From: a virus
Length of the DNA stretch: 63,746 bases
Virus record (IMG/VR): IMGVR_UViG_3300007734_000746
Location: 1-63,746 of that record
Strand: one strand, 5' to 3'
In this document: piece by piece, positions 31,503 through 37,503 of the stretch
Layout of the letters: the number at the start of each line of letters is the position of its first letter
Position numbering within the stretch: the stretch's first letter is position 1
The notes under the pieces: generated by a model
Databases searched by the model: none
The model's input: only the letters and a program-made list of their open reading frames with translations
Told to the model about the DNA's origin: nothing
Made by a program: the position numbers and the translations under genes

Positions 31503-32149
31503 CACTCTTCTCCTTCAAGGTTTTCAATGTGTGTCTTCAAGTCAACGATGCGCATTGCTTGTCGTTGGGTAACCTGTTGCTCTGCTGCAAGCTCATCACG
31601 CACCTTGATATACATAGCGCGGTAGTCTTTGCAGTGAGGGCACTCGCGTCCTATGCCGTCCAAGTAGCCGCGCTGGTATGCTGATTCTGGGTCAGTTTCT
31701 TGCTCTTTGGGCAACAACTCAAACAGTTCTGCAACTTGCTCATTTGTAAAAACACCAATGTGTAAGTCAGGAAACTTAACCCATTGGCGGTCTGTGCCGG
31801 AAATATGAATGACGCAGTATTCCTCCGTTTCAAGGCATAGCAACCGATCACCACGGCGGTACTTTTGTGCCACTGGTTGTGGTGTGGTGTACAACGGTTT
31901 GAACGTCCAACCTTCAAGCAAATGCCCTTCTGGGTTTTCGTAATGGATGTCGTCCTCTTCCCCGTACTCGTTGATGGTCATCCACGCAACTGGCTCCTGC
32001 GCTGGCTGTGCCAAATTGTCTTGCCATTCGCCTGGGTGCAGCTTAGGCACATAGCCATAACGCTTACTAACTTTTTTATTTTCTGCTTCAATAAATTCGT
32101 CTATTGTCTTTGCACTTGCCGCTTTCTTTTTGCTTGGATAGCCTGTCAT
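31502..32149 (-). CDS. MTGY-start accessory protein with Cys pair (215 aa)
   Basis: Starts MTGYPSKKKAASAKTIDEFI, carries AQPAQEPVAWMTINEYGEEDD, then GDRLLCLETEEYCVI, YQRGYLDGIGRECPHCKDYRAMY and a C-terminal helix. The ATG at 32149 is coupled by ATGA to the 27-aa gene upstream; a TTG three codons earlier sits too close to the ribosome site. Function unknown. Confidence 0.65.
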   Translation of the reverse strand: MTGYPSKKKAASAKTIDEFIEAENKKVSKRYGYVPKLHPGEWQDNLAQPAQEPVAWMTINEYGEEDDIHYENPEGHLLEGWTFKPLYTTPQPVAQKYRRGDRLLCLETEEYCVIHISGTDRQWVKFPDLHIGVFTNEQVAELFELLPKEQETDPESAYQRGYLDGIGRECPHCKDYRAMYIKVRDELAAEQQVTQRQAMRIVDLKTHIENLEGEE

Positions 32150-32229
32150 TTTCCGCAACTCCTACACTTAATTAGTATTGTGTACACGGGACGCTTGCAG
32201 TACACGCAATAAGATTGATAGCCTGTCAT
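32146..32229 (-). CDS. 27-residue zinc-knuckle mini-protein
   Basis: Product MTGYQSYCVYCKRPVYTILI ending KCRSCGK: two C-x2-C pairs 14 residues apart make a minimal zinc ribbon. The ATG overlaps the previous stop and the stop overlaps the next ATG, and AAGGGG precedes the start. The MTGY head matches the genes at 30393 and 31502. Confidence 0.75.
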   Translation of the reverse strand: MTGYQSYCVYCKRPVYTILIKCRSCGK

Positions 32230-32483
32230 GTTGTTCCCCTTTCTATGATTTTTTTAGCTAAAGAAAAACAGCACACATCCCACAGGCCCTCAGTGCCATC
32301 ATCGGCTGCATCGTTGCACAACTTGGCACACGCCTCACGCTCGGCTTCTACTGCTCGGCGTATTTCAGCTTCTATCCCAGCCTTAGACCACAGAGACAAT
32401 GGGCCTAATGCAGCCGCCACTTGCGGTAAGTAATGAGGCTTTGCAGCCAATTCACGCAGTGCCATTTCTTCTTGCTCGTTCAT
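32226..32483 (-). CDS. AAxERE-RGTT family protein (85 aa)
   Basis: MNEQEEMALRELAAKPHYLP, then AEIRRAVEAEREACAKLCNDAADDGTEGLWDVCCFSLAKKIIERGTT. Shares the EREACA helix and RGTT tail with the proteins at 30743 and 32480. Function unknown. Confidence 0.65.
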   Translation of the reverse strand: MNEQEEMALRELAAKPHYLPQVAAALGPLSLWSKAGIEAEIRRAVEAEREACAKLCNDAADDGTEGLWDVCCFSLAKKIIERGTT

Positions 32484-32746
32484 GTTGTTCCCCTTGCGCG
32501 GATGGCGGCTGCGAGTCCATCTAACAACTCAACTCCCTCAGTTCCACCGATATATCCCCACAATGCGTCACGCCGATGTTCTTCAGTTGGCTCAATAAAC
32601 TTAGCGCATTCCTCACGCTCATCAGCACGGGCTGCTGCTGCTACCAAGTTGGCAAAGGTTTCAAATCGGTTTGGCTCATCATCTTCTAATGTCCAGCCGC
32701 TGGCCCAATCCAAGTCAGCTTGCTTTGCTAGTTCAATAATGTTCAT
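32480..32746 (-). CDS. AAxERE-RGTT family protein (88 aa)
   Basis: Starts MNIIELAKQADLDWASGWTL, then FETFANLVAAAARADEREECAKFIE and LLDGLAAAIRARGTT. ATG 32746 follows AAGGGGAACAAC; longer frame rejected. Third member of the local family. Confidence 0.65.
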   Translation of the reverse strand: MNIIELAKQADLDWASGWTLEDDEPNRFETFANLVAAAARADEREECAKFIEPTEEHRRDALWGYIGGTEGVELLDGLAAAIRARGTT

Positions 32747-32756
32747 GTTGTTCCCC

Positions 32757-33011
32757 TTAGTGTTCATACCAAACAGTAACCTGACCATTTTTTTCAATAG
32801 CATTTATCAATTGTGTAAAGGGATTTTTTGTTCCTTCTTCCATAGTTGCCGCCATGCCACGTAGTGTTGAAATGTTGTCAATTCCAAACGTATTTGGTAA
32901 AGGCATATCAGCACGTTCTAAGCACGCTATAAACCACGAAGGCGCAAGGACATGCAAACTTTTTTGTTTTACATTTACTTTAACCGGTTCCCAAAAAATT
33001 GTTGCGCTCAT
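32757..33011 (-). CDS. Conserved small phage protein (84 aa)
   Basis: MSATIFWEPVKVNVKQKSLH, LAPSWFIACLERADMPLPNTFGIDNISTLRGMAATME and a C-terminal HVTVWYEH-like strand. An alpha/beta protein of a type that recurs in phage accessory regions; function unknown. Confidence 0.6.
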   Translation of the reverse strand: MSATIFWEPVKVNVKQKSLHVLAPSWFIACLERADMPLPNTFGIDNISTLRGMAATMEEGTKNPFTQLINAIEKNGQVTVWYEH

Positions 33012-33175
33012 AAAATCTCCTCTATCTGCGGGTGTTTAAGCGCCTGTGCATAAACTTTTGCGCGTTCGTATGCGTTGTCGCCCATAAACAATTCTGCGTA
33101 TTCCCAATCAAAAAACCAAGATTTAGTTTCAACAACCCAATATTGTTTTGGGTGTAGTCGTAGTCGTACTCTCAT
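33008..33175 (-). CDS. Hypothetical protein (55 aa)
   Basis: MRVRLRLHPKQYWVVETKSW then FFDWEYAELFMGDNAYERAKVYAQAL. The ATG at 33175 overlaps the previous stop by one base. Function unknown. Confidence 0.6.
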   Translation of the reverse strand: MRVRLRLHPKQYWVVETKSWFFDWEYAELFMGDNAYERAKVYAQALKHPQIEEIL

Positions 33176-33396
33176 CACTTCCCCCAAATAAGTAAGCACA
33201 CAACCCACACACAAAGCACCACCGTCATCACGGTTAGCAAACCCTTGAACGTGTCGGCAATGTCCTCGTAAGGGTCATCCAGTTGTGCGTCTTTGTAGCC
33301 GTTGGCGTAGGCATCATTGACCTCTTTAATACGCTGCTTGCGTACAGGGCAGTCTTTACCTTGTTCGCATTGACCGTTTGCGTTACAGCAGTTCAT
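33175..33396 (-). CDS. Cys-rich, membrane-anchored small protein (73 aa)
   Basis: The N-terminus CCNANGQCEQGKDCPVRKQR is a tight Cys cluster. A charged helix follows and then a transmembrane end (LLTVMTVVLCVWVVCLLIW). Proteins with a 'NC-x-NCNQGR-C' head and one membrane span are frequent in phages of Burkholderiales and related bacteria; role unknown. Confidence 0.65.
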   Translation of the reverse strand: MNCCNANGQCEQGKDCPVRKQRIKEVNDAYANGYKDAQLDDPYEDIADTFKGLLTVMTVVLCVWVVCLLIWGK

Positions 33397-33488
33397 AGTG
33401 GTGCATCCTCGTAGTTATCGGGGTTAACGGGTATCCGCTTGTAGGGCTTGTCAGGTAATGGCGTGGTGGGAAAGGGCCATGTGTTCAT
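33393..33488 (-). CDS. Short Pro-rich protein (31 aa)
   Basis: MNTWPFPTTPLPDKPYKRIP followed by VNPDNYEDAPL. The ATG directly follows the RtcB stop, AAGGA lies before it, and the stop overlaps the next ATG (ATGA). Probably translated; function unknown. Confidence 0.6.
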   Translation of the reverse strand: MNTWPFPTTPLPDKPYKRIPVNPDNYEDAPL

Positions 33489-34679
33489 TTAGTTTCCTTT
33501 CACGCAGAGTACCTGCTTTAGTTGGTGGACAACTTCAACAAGGTCGGTTTGGTTTGCCATTACTTGGTCGATGTCTTTGTAGCTGGCTGGGATTTCGTCG
33601 ATGACGCCCTCGTCTTTGCGGCACTCAACTCCCACTGTTTGTGCCACCAGATCACTGAGGCTAAACCTTCTCTTCGCTTCGGCACGCGACATGCTGCGAC
33701 CTGCGCCATGTGAGCAAGAGCAGTAAGACTGAAGGTCTCCCTTGCCTCGGACGATGTAGCTTCTTTGTCCCATGCTGCCCGGAATAATTCCCAGATCACC
33801 TTCTCGGGCTCGTATGGCTCCCTTACGAGTAACCCACATATTGCGCCCAAAGTGATTTTCTCTTTCGACATAGTTGTGGTGGCAGTTGATTGCTTCCTGT
33901 GTGATGGTGAACGGTTTGTCGATGCGCTGCTTCATAGCTTCAAGCACTTCAGACATCATGCGGCGGCGGTTTTCAAGCGCATAGTTCTGCGCCCAGCCCA
34001 CAGCGTACATGTAGTCATCAAAGTCCTCGGTGTTCTCAGGGAAGTACGCAAGGTTGTCATCGGGTAGCGTGATAAAGAACTGCTCCATCTGGCGCTTGGC
34101 CTTGGCAATGTAGTGCGTACCAATCATGTTGCCGATACCACGGGAGCCCGAGTGCAACATTATCCAAACGTCTTGGTTCTCGTCGATGCACACCTCAATG
34201 AAGTGGTTGCCCGAACCGAGGGAGCCCATCTGACTTGCTGCCTTGGCGTGGAATTTATCGTAGTCGCCCTTGTACAGTGGGTCGATGACTGTGCGCGTCA
34301 AGTCGGGGGTTAGCTCCCCAATGTCCGTGCTGTCATCGTGCGCTCCACCTACGCCCAGCGGTACGCGCCGTTCAATCTCATCGCGCAAAGGCTTCAAGTT
34401 ATCAGGCAAATCACTGGCCTTGAGGGATAAGCGCACAGCGTTCATGCCGCACCCTATATCGACACCCACAGCGGCGGGAATGACTGCACTTTCCGTGGCG
34501 ATTACTGTGCCCACAGTGGAGCCAATGCCCGCGTGTACGTCAGGCATACAGGCCACCCCATTGCTATTGATAAACGGCAGGCGGGCAAGGTTCTTTAGCT
34601 GGGTTAGGGCTGATGCTTCCACCTCGTCCGTCCAGATTTTGATAGGGCGTGCGCCCTCGTCTTGGATTACTTGTTTCAT
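33489..34679 (-). CDS. rtcB: RtcB-type RNA ligase (396 aa)
   Basis: All RtcB motifs are visible: DVHAGIG (47-53), DIGCGMN (74-80, metal Cys), GSGNHFIE (155-162), HSGSRGIG (176-183), CHHNY (267-270), and SHGAGRSMSR (323-332) whose His is the guanylylation residue; it ends QLKQVLCVKGN. RtcB joins 2',3'-cyclic phosphate or 3'-phosphate RNA ends to 5'-OH ends with GTP and Mn2+, and in phages could reverse host anticodon-nuclease cuts. It lies between a lipoprotein and a mini-gene, 1.5 kb from the structured region at 36.2 kb. Confidence 0.95.
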   Translation of the reverse strand: MKQVIQDEGARPIKIWTDEVEASALTQLKNLARLPFINSNGVACMPDVHAGIGSTVGTVIATESAVIPAAVGVDIGCGMNAVRLSLKASDLPDNLKPLRDEIERRVPLGVGGAHDDSTDIGELTPDLTRTVIDPLYKGDYDKFHAKAASQMGSLGSGNHFIEVCIDENQDVWIMLHSGSRGIGNMIGTHYIAKAKRQMEQFFITLPDDNLAYFPENTEDFDDYMYAVGWAQNYALENRRRMMSEVLEAMKQRIDKPFTITQEAINCHHNYVERENHFGRNMWVTRKGAIRAREGDLGIIPGSMGQRSYIVRGKGDLQSYCSCSHGAGRSMSRAEAKRRFSLSDLVAQTVGVECRKDEGVIDEIPASYKDIDQVMANQTDLVEVVHQLKQVLCVKGN

Positions 34680-35053
34680 TTGACCTCCACATCAGGGATG
34701 ATTGCTGACGGTTTGAATACCACGCGATAGTGGTACACACTGGCTGGCTTGGCTTCCAACTGCTCAACAAAATACGTCACGTTGTCGGACAGGCCAAGGA
34801 AGTGCTTCTTGTAGCTATTCGGCCCCACCTTGCAAGTGATGGAAAGTTCCCTGCTTTTGTCCCAGTTGCCCAACGCACACAAGCCCTCGACAGTCAACAT
34901 GTAGTCGCCAGTGATTCCGTTGTAGAACACCACACGGCGTGTGATTTCAAATTGGTCTGCTGCCTTGGACATGTTTTTCGAGGCAATATCTGCATCCGTG
35001 GAACAACCCGCAAGTGCTGCTACGGCAGCGGTAATAGCAATAAATTTTTTCAT
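34676..35053 (-). CDS. Beta-sandwich-type lipoprotein (125 aa)
   Basis: A signal peptide with lipobox LAGC (14-17), then a ~108-residue mature domain with RRVVFYNGITGDYMLTVEGLCALGN, CKVGPNSYKKHFLGLSDNVTYFVEQL and YHYRVVFKPSAIIPDV. I know this as the 'beta-sandwich lipoprotein' of many phages. A lipid-anchored periplasmic protein could act in superinfection exclusion, but that is inferred. Coupled to rtcB. Confidence 0.8.
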   Translation of the reverse strand: MKKFIAITAAVAALAGCSTDADIASKNMSKAADQFEITRRVVFYNGITGDYMLTVEGLCALGNWDKSRELSITCKVGPNSYKKHFLGLSDNVTYFVEQLEAKPASVYHYRVVFKPSAIIPDVEVK

Positions 35054-35295
35054 TTGGCACGCTCCTTAAGCATGGCATCTGCCATCTTGAACGCAAACCT
35101 CGCAACCGCCAAGCAGTCTAGGTCTTCGTCTGTGCGTATTGACTCCATGATTGCCGGGTAAAACATGGTCGTCATCGCTTGCCCCGCAAAGTGGTCACGC
35201 AAGGTCATGTCCCTTGCAAAGCCGCCTGTCTTGATGTGCCAGTCGGTGTACTGTTTGGCGTATGCGCCTTCCATAACTATCGGTTCGTCTTTCAT
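35050..35295 (-). CDS. Hypothetical protein (81 aa)
   Basis: MKDEPIVMEGAYAKQYTDWH, then GFARDMTLRDHFAGQAMTTMFYPAIMES and LAVARFAFKMADAMLKERAK. The MTLRDxFAxQAM motif is common in phage accessory proteins; function unknown. Confidence 0.6.
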   Translation of the reverse strand: MKDEPIVMEGAYAKQYTDWHIKTGGFARDMTLRDHFAGQAMTTMFYPAIMESIRTDEDLDCLAVARFAFKMADAMLKERAK

Positions 35296-35660
35296 TTCAG
35301 TTCTCCTTTAGGTTTGCTTACGGGGTAACCATCATCCCACTCTTGCGCAAAGGGGTCAAAGTCAGGCTTCGGGTAAATAAAATTGCTGTCGGTTATGTTT
35401 TTCTCTTTCAGATAAAACTCCATTGCAATAAGGTACGGGTCAAATAAAGGCAGTGGAGAAGTGTCGTTATAGTAGTACGTTGGCTTACTCTCATCCACCG
35501 AGGTAACTGTCCTACCACCAACAACGTGGTGAAACTTTGTTTGTTGCATTTTTATTTTGTAGCCCTCTGCCTGCGCCACTGCCAGCTTCAATTCTATGGA
35601 ACCAATAGGTATATGCCTTACACCCATAGTTTCTCCTTGGGTAATTAGCTTGTGTCTCAC
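35292..35660 (-). CDS. Hypothetical protein (122 aa; or 111 aa)
   Basis: VAQAEGYKIKMQQTKFHHVVGG, DTSPLPLFDPYLIAMEFYLKEKN and FDPFAQEWDDGYPVSKPKG. Two starts are credible: GTG at 35660 (GTGA overlap with the previous gene and GGAGGAG five bases before) and ATG at 35627 (AGGAG six bases before). The first fits the operon's coupling style. Confidence 0.6.
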   Translation of the reverse strand: MRHKLITQGETMGVRHIPIGSIELKLAVAQAEGYKIKMQQTKFHHVVGGRTVTSVDESKPTYYYNDTSPLPLFDPYLIAMEFYLKEKNITDSNFIYPKPDFDPFAQEWDDGYPVSKPKGELK

Positions 35661-35851
35661 TTGTACTCCTCCACACGCGCATTAAGCCGCGCAATCCGGT
35701 TGACGTTGTAGTCCACGATGCTTTGCGCATACTCGACTGCTGTCTCGGCTTCCAATTTTTCCAGGTGGGCGTGTGCCAGTTCAGCGGCAATCACTTCCAA
35801 AGGGGTTGGCCTTTTGAATGGCTCTTTAAGTAGCGCTAATAGTTTTTTCAT
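35657..35851 (-). CDS. Small helical protein (64 aa)
   Basis: MKKLLALLKEPFKRPTPLEV then ELAHAHLEKLEAETAVEYAQSIVDYNVNRIARLNARVEEY. The RPTPLEV-A-EL ... ET-x-EYA-x-Y-x-RI-RL pattern is a known small phage protein; a helical hairpin is likely. Function unknown. Confidence 0.65.
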   Translation of the reverse strand: MKKLLALLKEPFKRPTPLEVIAAELAHAHLEKLEAETAVEYAQSIVDYNVNRIARLNARVEEYK

Positions 35852-36192
35852 TTGCTTTGCTCCTTATTGCGTTTGTAATAATTTTTTGAGTAGGCTGCTC
35901 TTTTTGCGCGCAAAACATTTTTGTTTTTTGCGTACCACTCACGTTGGTACTTGCGCTTTTTTTCCTTGGCCGCGATTTCTTCCGCGCTTACCTCTTTTCT
36001 GGTAAACACAGGTTCACCCTCCCCGCGAATAGGTGCGGCGGCATATTTGTTAAGCGCAAACGTTGTTGCCTCTAGATTTTTTATCCGTCTTTCCAGCTTA
36101 TCAACTTTATCAACCAACCATCTGATGGTCTGACCCTGGGCTTTCAAATCATCACTCATCTCTTTTGCTATCTTGAAAATGTTCCAACTCAT
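35848..36192 (-). CDS. Coiled-coil protein with HNH-like basic tail (114 aa)
   Basis: Residues 1-55 form a coiled coil (DDLKAQGQTIRWLVDKVDKLERRIKNLEATT). The end is very basic with KRKYQREWYAKNKNVLRAKRAAY, like the linker region of HNH nucleases but without any HNH core, so it may be a remnant or a nucleic-acid-binding protein. It is the first gene of the minus-strand accessory block and lies directly beside the large structured region. Confidence 0.6.
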   Translation of the reverse strand: MSWNIFKIAKEMSDDLKAQGQTIRWLVDKVDKLERRIKNLEATTFALNKYAAAPIRGEGEPVFTRKEVSAEEIAAKEKKRKYQREWYAKNKNVLRAKRAAYSKNYYKRNKEQSK

Positions 36193-36682
36193 TTGCTTTC
36201 TCCTAAGTTAAAAAGGTGAGGGTACTCGCTGCACTAGCGCTGCGTTTTAGGATGTTGGACCGGTTTCGCAACACTAGCATCCGCTTTCCCCTCGTAAACA
36301 TCATACCACATGAATTCCAAGCATATCAACTGTTGCATCATCAATGCTAAGCCCTCTTACCCGTTGACCCTCCCTCCCCCGGTTTTTGGGTGTTGGATGG
36401 CTAACGACTCTTTATCAAGGTGTTTTGACTGGTTTTTAAGCAGCCTAACGGCAGACCGGACTGCCGCCCTCCCCTGGAATCCCGATAAAGCCAGTTCTCA
36501 CCGGCTTGTCGATCATCTCCCAGCGTACTAGGGTATGTGTCTTTACGACAACCTTGTTTATTCCTTTTGGCTTGCGCTACTTCGGAGGTGCGGGTCACAC
36601 CGAGTTTTTTGTCTTTTCTTCCACGCTGGCGATACAACCACTTGCTAACGGATGGAGTCCGGTCGCAGCCGCAAACGAAAAA

Positions 36683-36743
36683 AGCCGTTACTACTGCACT
36701 GGGTCGTTCCCTCCTAATGGAGGCCAATGCATGAGTAACGGCT
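36683..36743. repeat. Long composite hairpin within the structured region
   Basis: Perfect ten-pair outer stem (36683-36692 with 36734-36743), inner TGCA/TGCA, TGG/CCA across one C-A mismatch, and a terminal CCTCC-TAAT-GGAGG hairpin. It is the strongest single inverted repeat of the region. Confidence 0.9.
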
Positions 36744-36823
36744 CTAAACCTGTTGTGAACGACTACAACGGTTATCACTATAACGCACTTTTTGCTTTTC
36801 GGCAATAAGTACTAAAAAATATT

Positions 36824-36886
36824 TGTTGGTGTCCTGCCTTGAACTTTACCGCAGGTTGAAAGTCTCAGGCTTTCGCCACACCAACA
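36824..36886. repeat. Three-way junction element 1
   Basis: Outer nine-pair stem TGTTGGTGT/ACACCAACA encloses two five-pair hairpins, CCTGC/GCAGG (13-base loop) and GAAAG/CTTTC (7-base loop), with two- and three-base joining strands. Confidence 0.85.
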
Positions 36887-36965
36887 CGGCTGGGGACTGG
36901 TTTGTCAGACGATGTGTCTGCTGGTCACCGGCAGCTTTCCCGATAAGACCAATCCCCATGCGTGT
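36884..36965. repeat. Three-way junction element 2
   Basis: Stems ACACG/CGTGT, TGGGGA/TCCCCA and TGGTTT/AGACCA stack around single mismatches and enclose CAGAC-GATGT-GTCTG and CTGG-TCA-CCGG hairpins. Its first three bases are shared with element 1, so the two may be alternative or coaxial. Confidence 0.8.
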
Positions 36966-36973
36966 TAGCTTTC

Positions 36974-36995
36974 AACTCTAACATCTGTTAATGTT
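36974..36995 (-). promoter_or_regulatory. 22-bp near-palindrome, copy 4
   Basis: Minus strand reads AACATTAAC-AGAT-GTTAGAGTT, one further change in the right arm. It lies between the terminator of the 37057 gene and the structured region, so it may control the minus-strand transcript that starts here. Confidence 0.75.
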
Positions 36996-37023
36996 AAAAG
37001 AACCCCCCAGTCTCCTAGGGGGT
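36996..37023 (-). terminator. Terminator-like hairpin after the 37057 gene
   Basis: In minus-strand RNA, ACCCCC...GGGGGU (six pairs, ten-base loop) is followed by UCUUUU. It would end the transcript of the nuclease-like gene just before the palindrome copy 4. Confidence 0.6.
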
Positions 37024-37056
37024 AAGGGTCTTTTTAGGACCAAGGAGAAAGCAAGT

Positions 37057-37371
37057 TTATTCTACATGAATAATTTTTACTTGCCAACGGTTGTCCTTTT
37101 TCTGCCAGCCGTGGACCTCTATCTTGATGCCTGACTCCCTGACTATGTCCAGGTTCTCATGCTCTAGGATCTTCTTTAGCCGGGAAGATGTGTTGTTCCA
37201 GCTGGTGGTCTGCACGCCGATTACCGCCCCCTGGCCAAGGCACAGGATGTCAATGAAACCGGCGAAGTCATTTTTACGTTTTGTAAAAGAGTTGTACCGC
37301 TCCACTACCTCGGCATAGAAGCCGTTGTCCCTCATGTACTTGAGACTGCGCTGCGTTGTAGTGACTGCCAT
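37057..37371 (-). CDS. Restriction-endonuclease-fold-like protein (104 aa)
   Basis: MAVTTTQRSLKYMRDNGFYA then EVVERYN, KNDFAGFIDILCLGQGAVIGVQTTSWNNTSSRLKKI and a C-terminal VHGWQKKDNRWQVKII strand. The E...GFIDIL-x7-IGVQTT run is the layout of small PD-(D/E)XK-fold (VRR-NUC/HJR-like) proteins, with Gln replacing the usual E-x-K. Activity is uncertain. ATG 37371 preferred; a frame to 37434 is possible. It points away from the plus-strand exonuclease genes. Confidence 0.6.
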   Translation of the reverse strand: MAVTTTQRSLKYMRDNGFYAEVVERYNSFTKRKNDFAGFIDILCLGQGAVIGVQTTSWNNTSSRLKKILEHENLDIVRESGIKIEVHGWQKKDNRWQVKIIHVE

Positions 37372-37455
37372 AAATATTTTCCCAAGTTGTTGCAAGACAT
37401 GATACACTGTGGGTACAATGTGTTGCCCCACCACCTAATTCTACAGGAGAGACAT

Positions 37456-37503
37456 ATGCGTTGCTTTACATATGACACTAGGCCAATCAAGGAAAAAGCA
37501 TGA
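37456..37503 (+). CDS. 15-residue leader peptide before the exonuclease
   Basis: AGGAGAG precedes an ATG at 37456; the frame encodes MRCFTYDTRPIKEKA and its TGA overlaps the exonuclease ATG (ATGA). Probably couples or controls translation of the exonuclease. Confidence 0.6.
   Translation: MRCFTYDTRPIKEKA

Larger units (their letters stand above)
36193..37056. ncRNA. Candidate large ornate structured RNA (~750 nt) or structured origin region
   Basis: About 860 bp with no credible gene but many long inverted repeats. Examples: GAGGG/CCCTC (36218-36293) enclosing GGATGTTG/CAAC-CATCC; CGGCAG/CTGCCG (36449-36466); AAGCC/GGCTT with CGA/TCG (36483-36511); a ten-pair stem AGCCGTTACT/AGTAACGGCT (36683-36743) with TGCA, TGG/CCA and CCTCC/GGAGG inside; AACC-U-GUUGU/ACAACGGUU (36747-36773). 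Two three-way junctions follow: 36824-36886 (TGTTGGTGT/ACACCAACA with CCTGC/GCAGG and GAAAG/CTTTC) and 36884-36965 (ACACG/CGTGT, TGGGGA/TCCCCA, TGGTTT/AGACCA with CAGAC/GTCTG and CTGG/CCGG). Size, complexity and phage context resemble GOLLD or ROOL RNAs; class, exact ends and strand are unresolved, since wobble pairs support each strand about equally. Confidence 0.7.

Noticed and set aside
36401-36805. Open frame of 134 codons on the minus strand in the structured region
   Set aside because: Product is Arg/Ser/Cys-random with no ribosome site, is overlapped by frames on the other strand, and lies over conserved-looking hairpins; the region is better read as RNA or origin.
36506-36808. Open frame of 100 codons on the plus strand in the same region
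   Set aside because: Same reasons; no family features and no coupling to other genes.
36193-37056. Possible tRNA genes or a hammerhead ribozyme within the structured region
   Set aside because: No cloverleaf with a seven-pair acceptor and T-loop, and no CUGANGA plus GAAA core could be placed.
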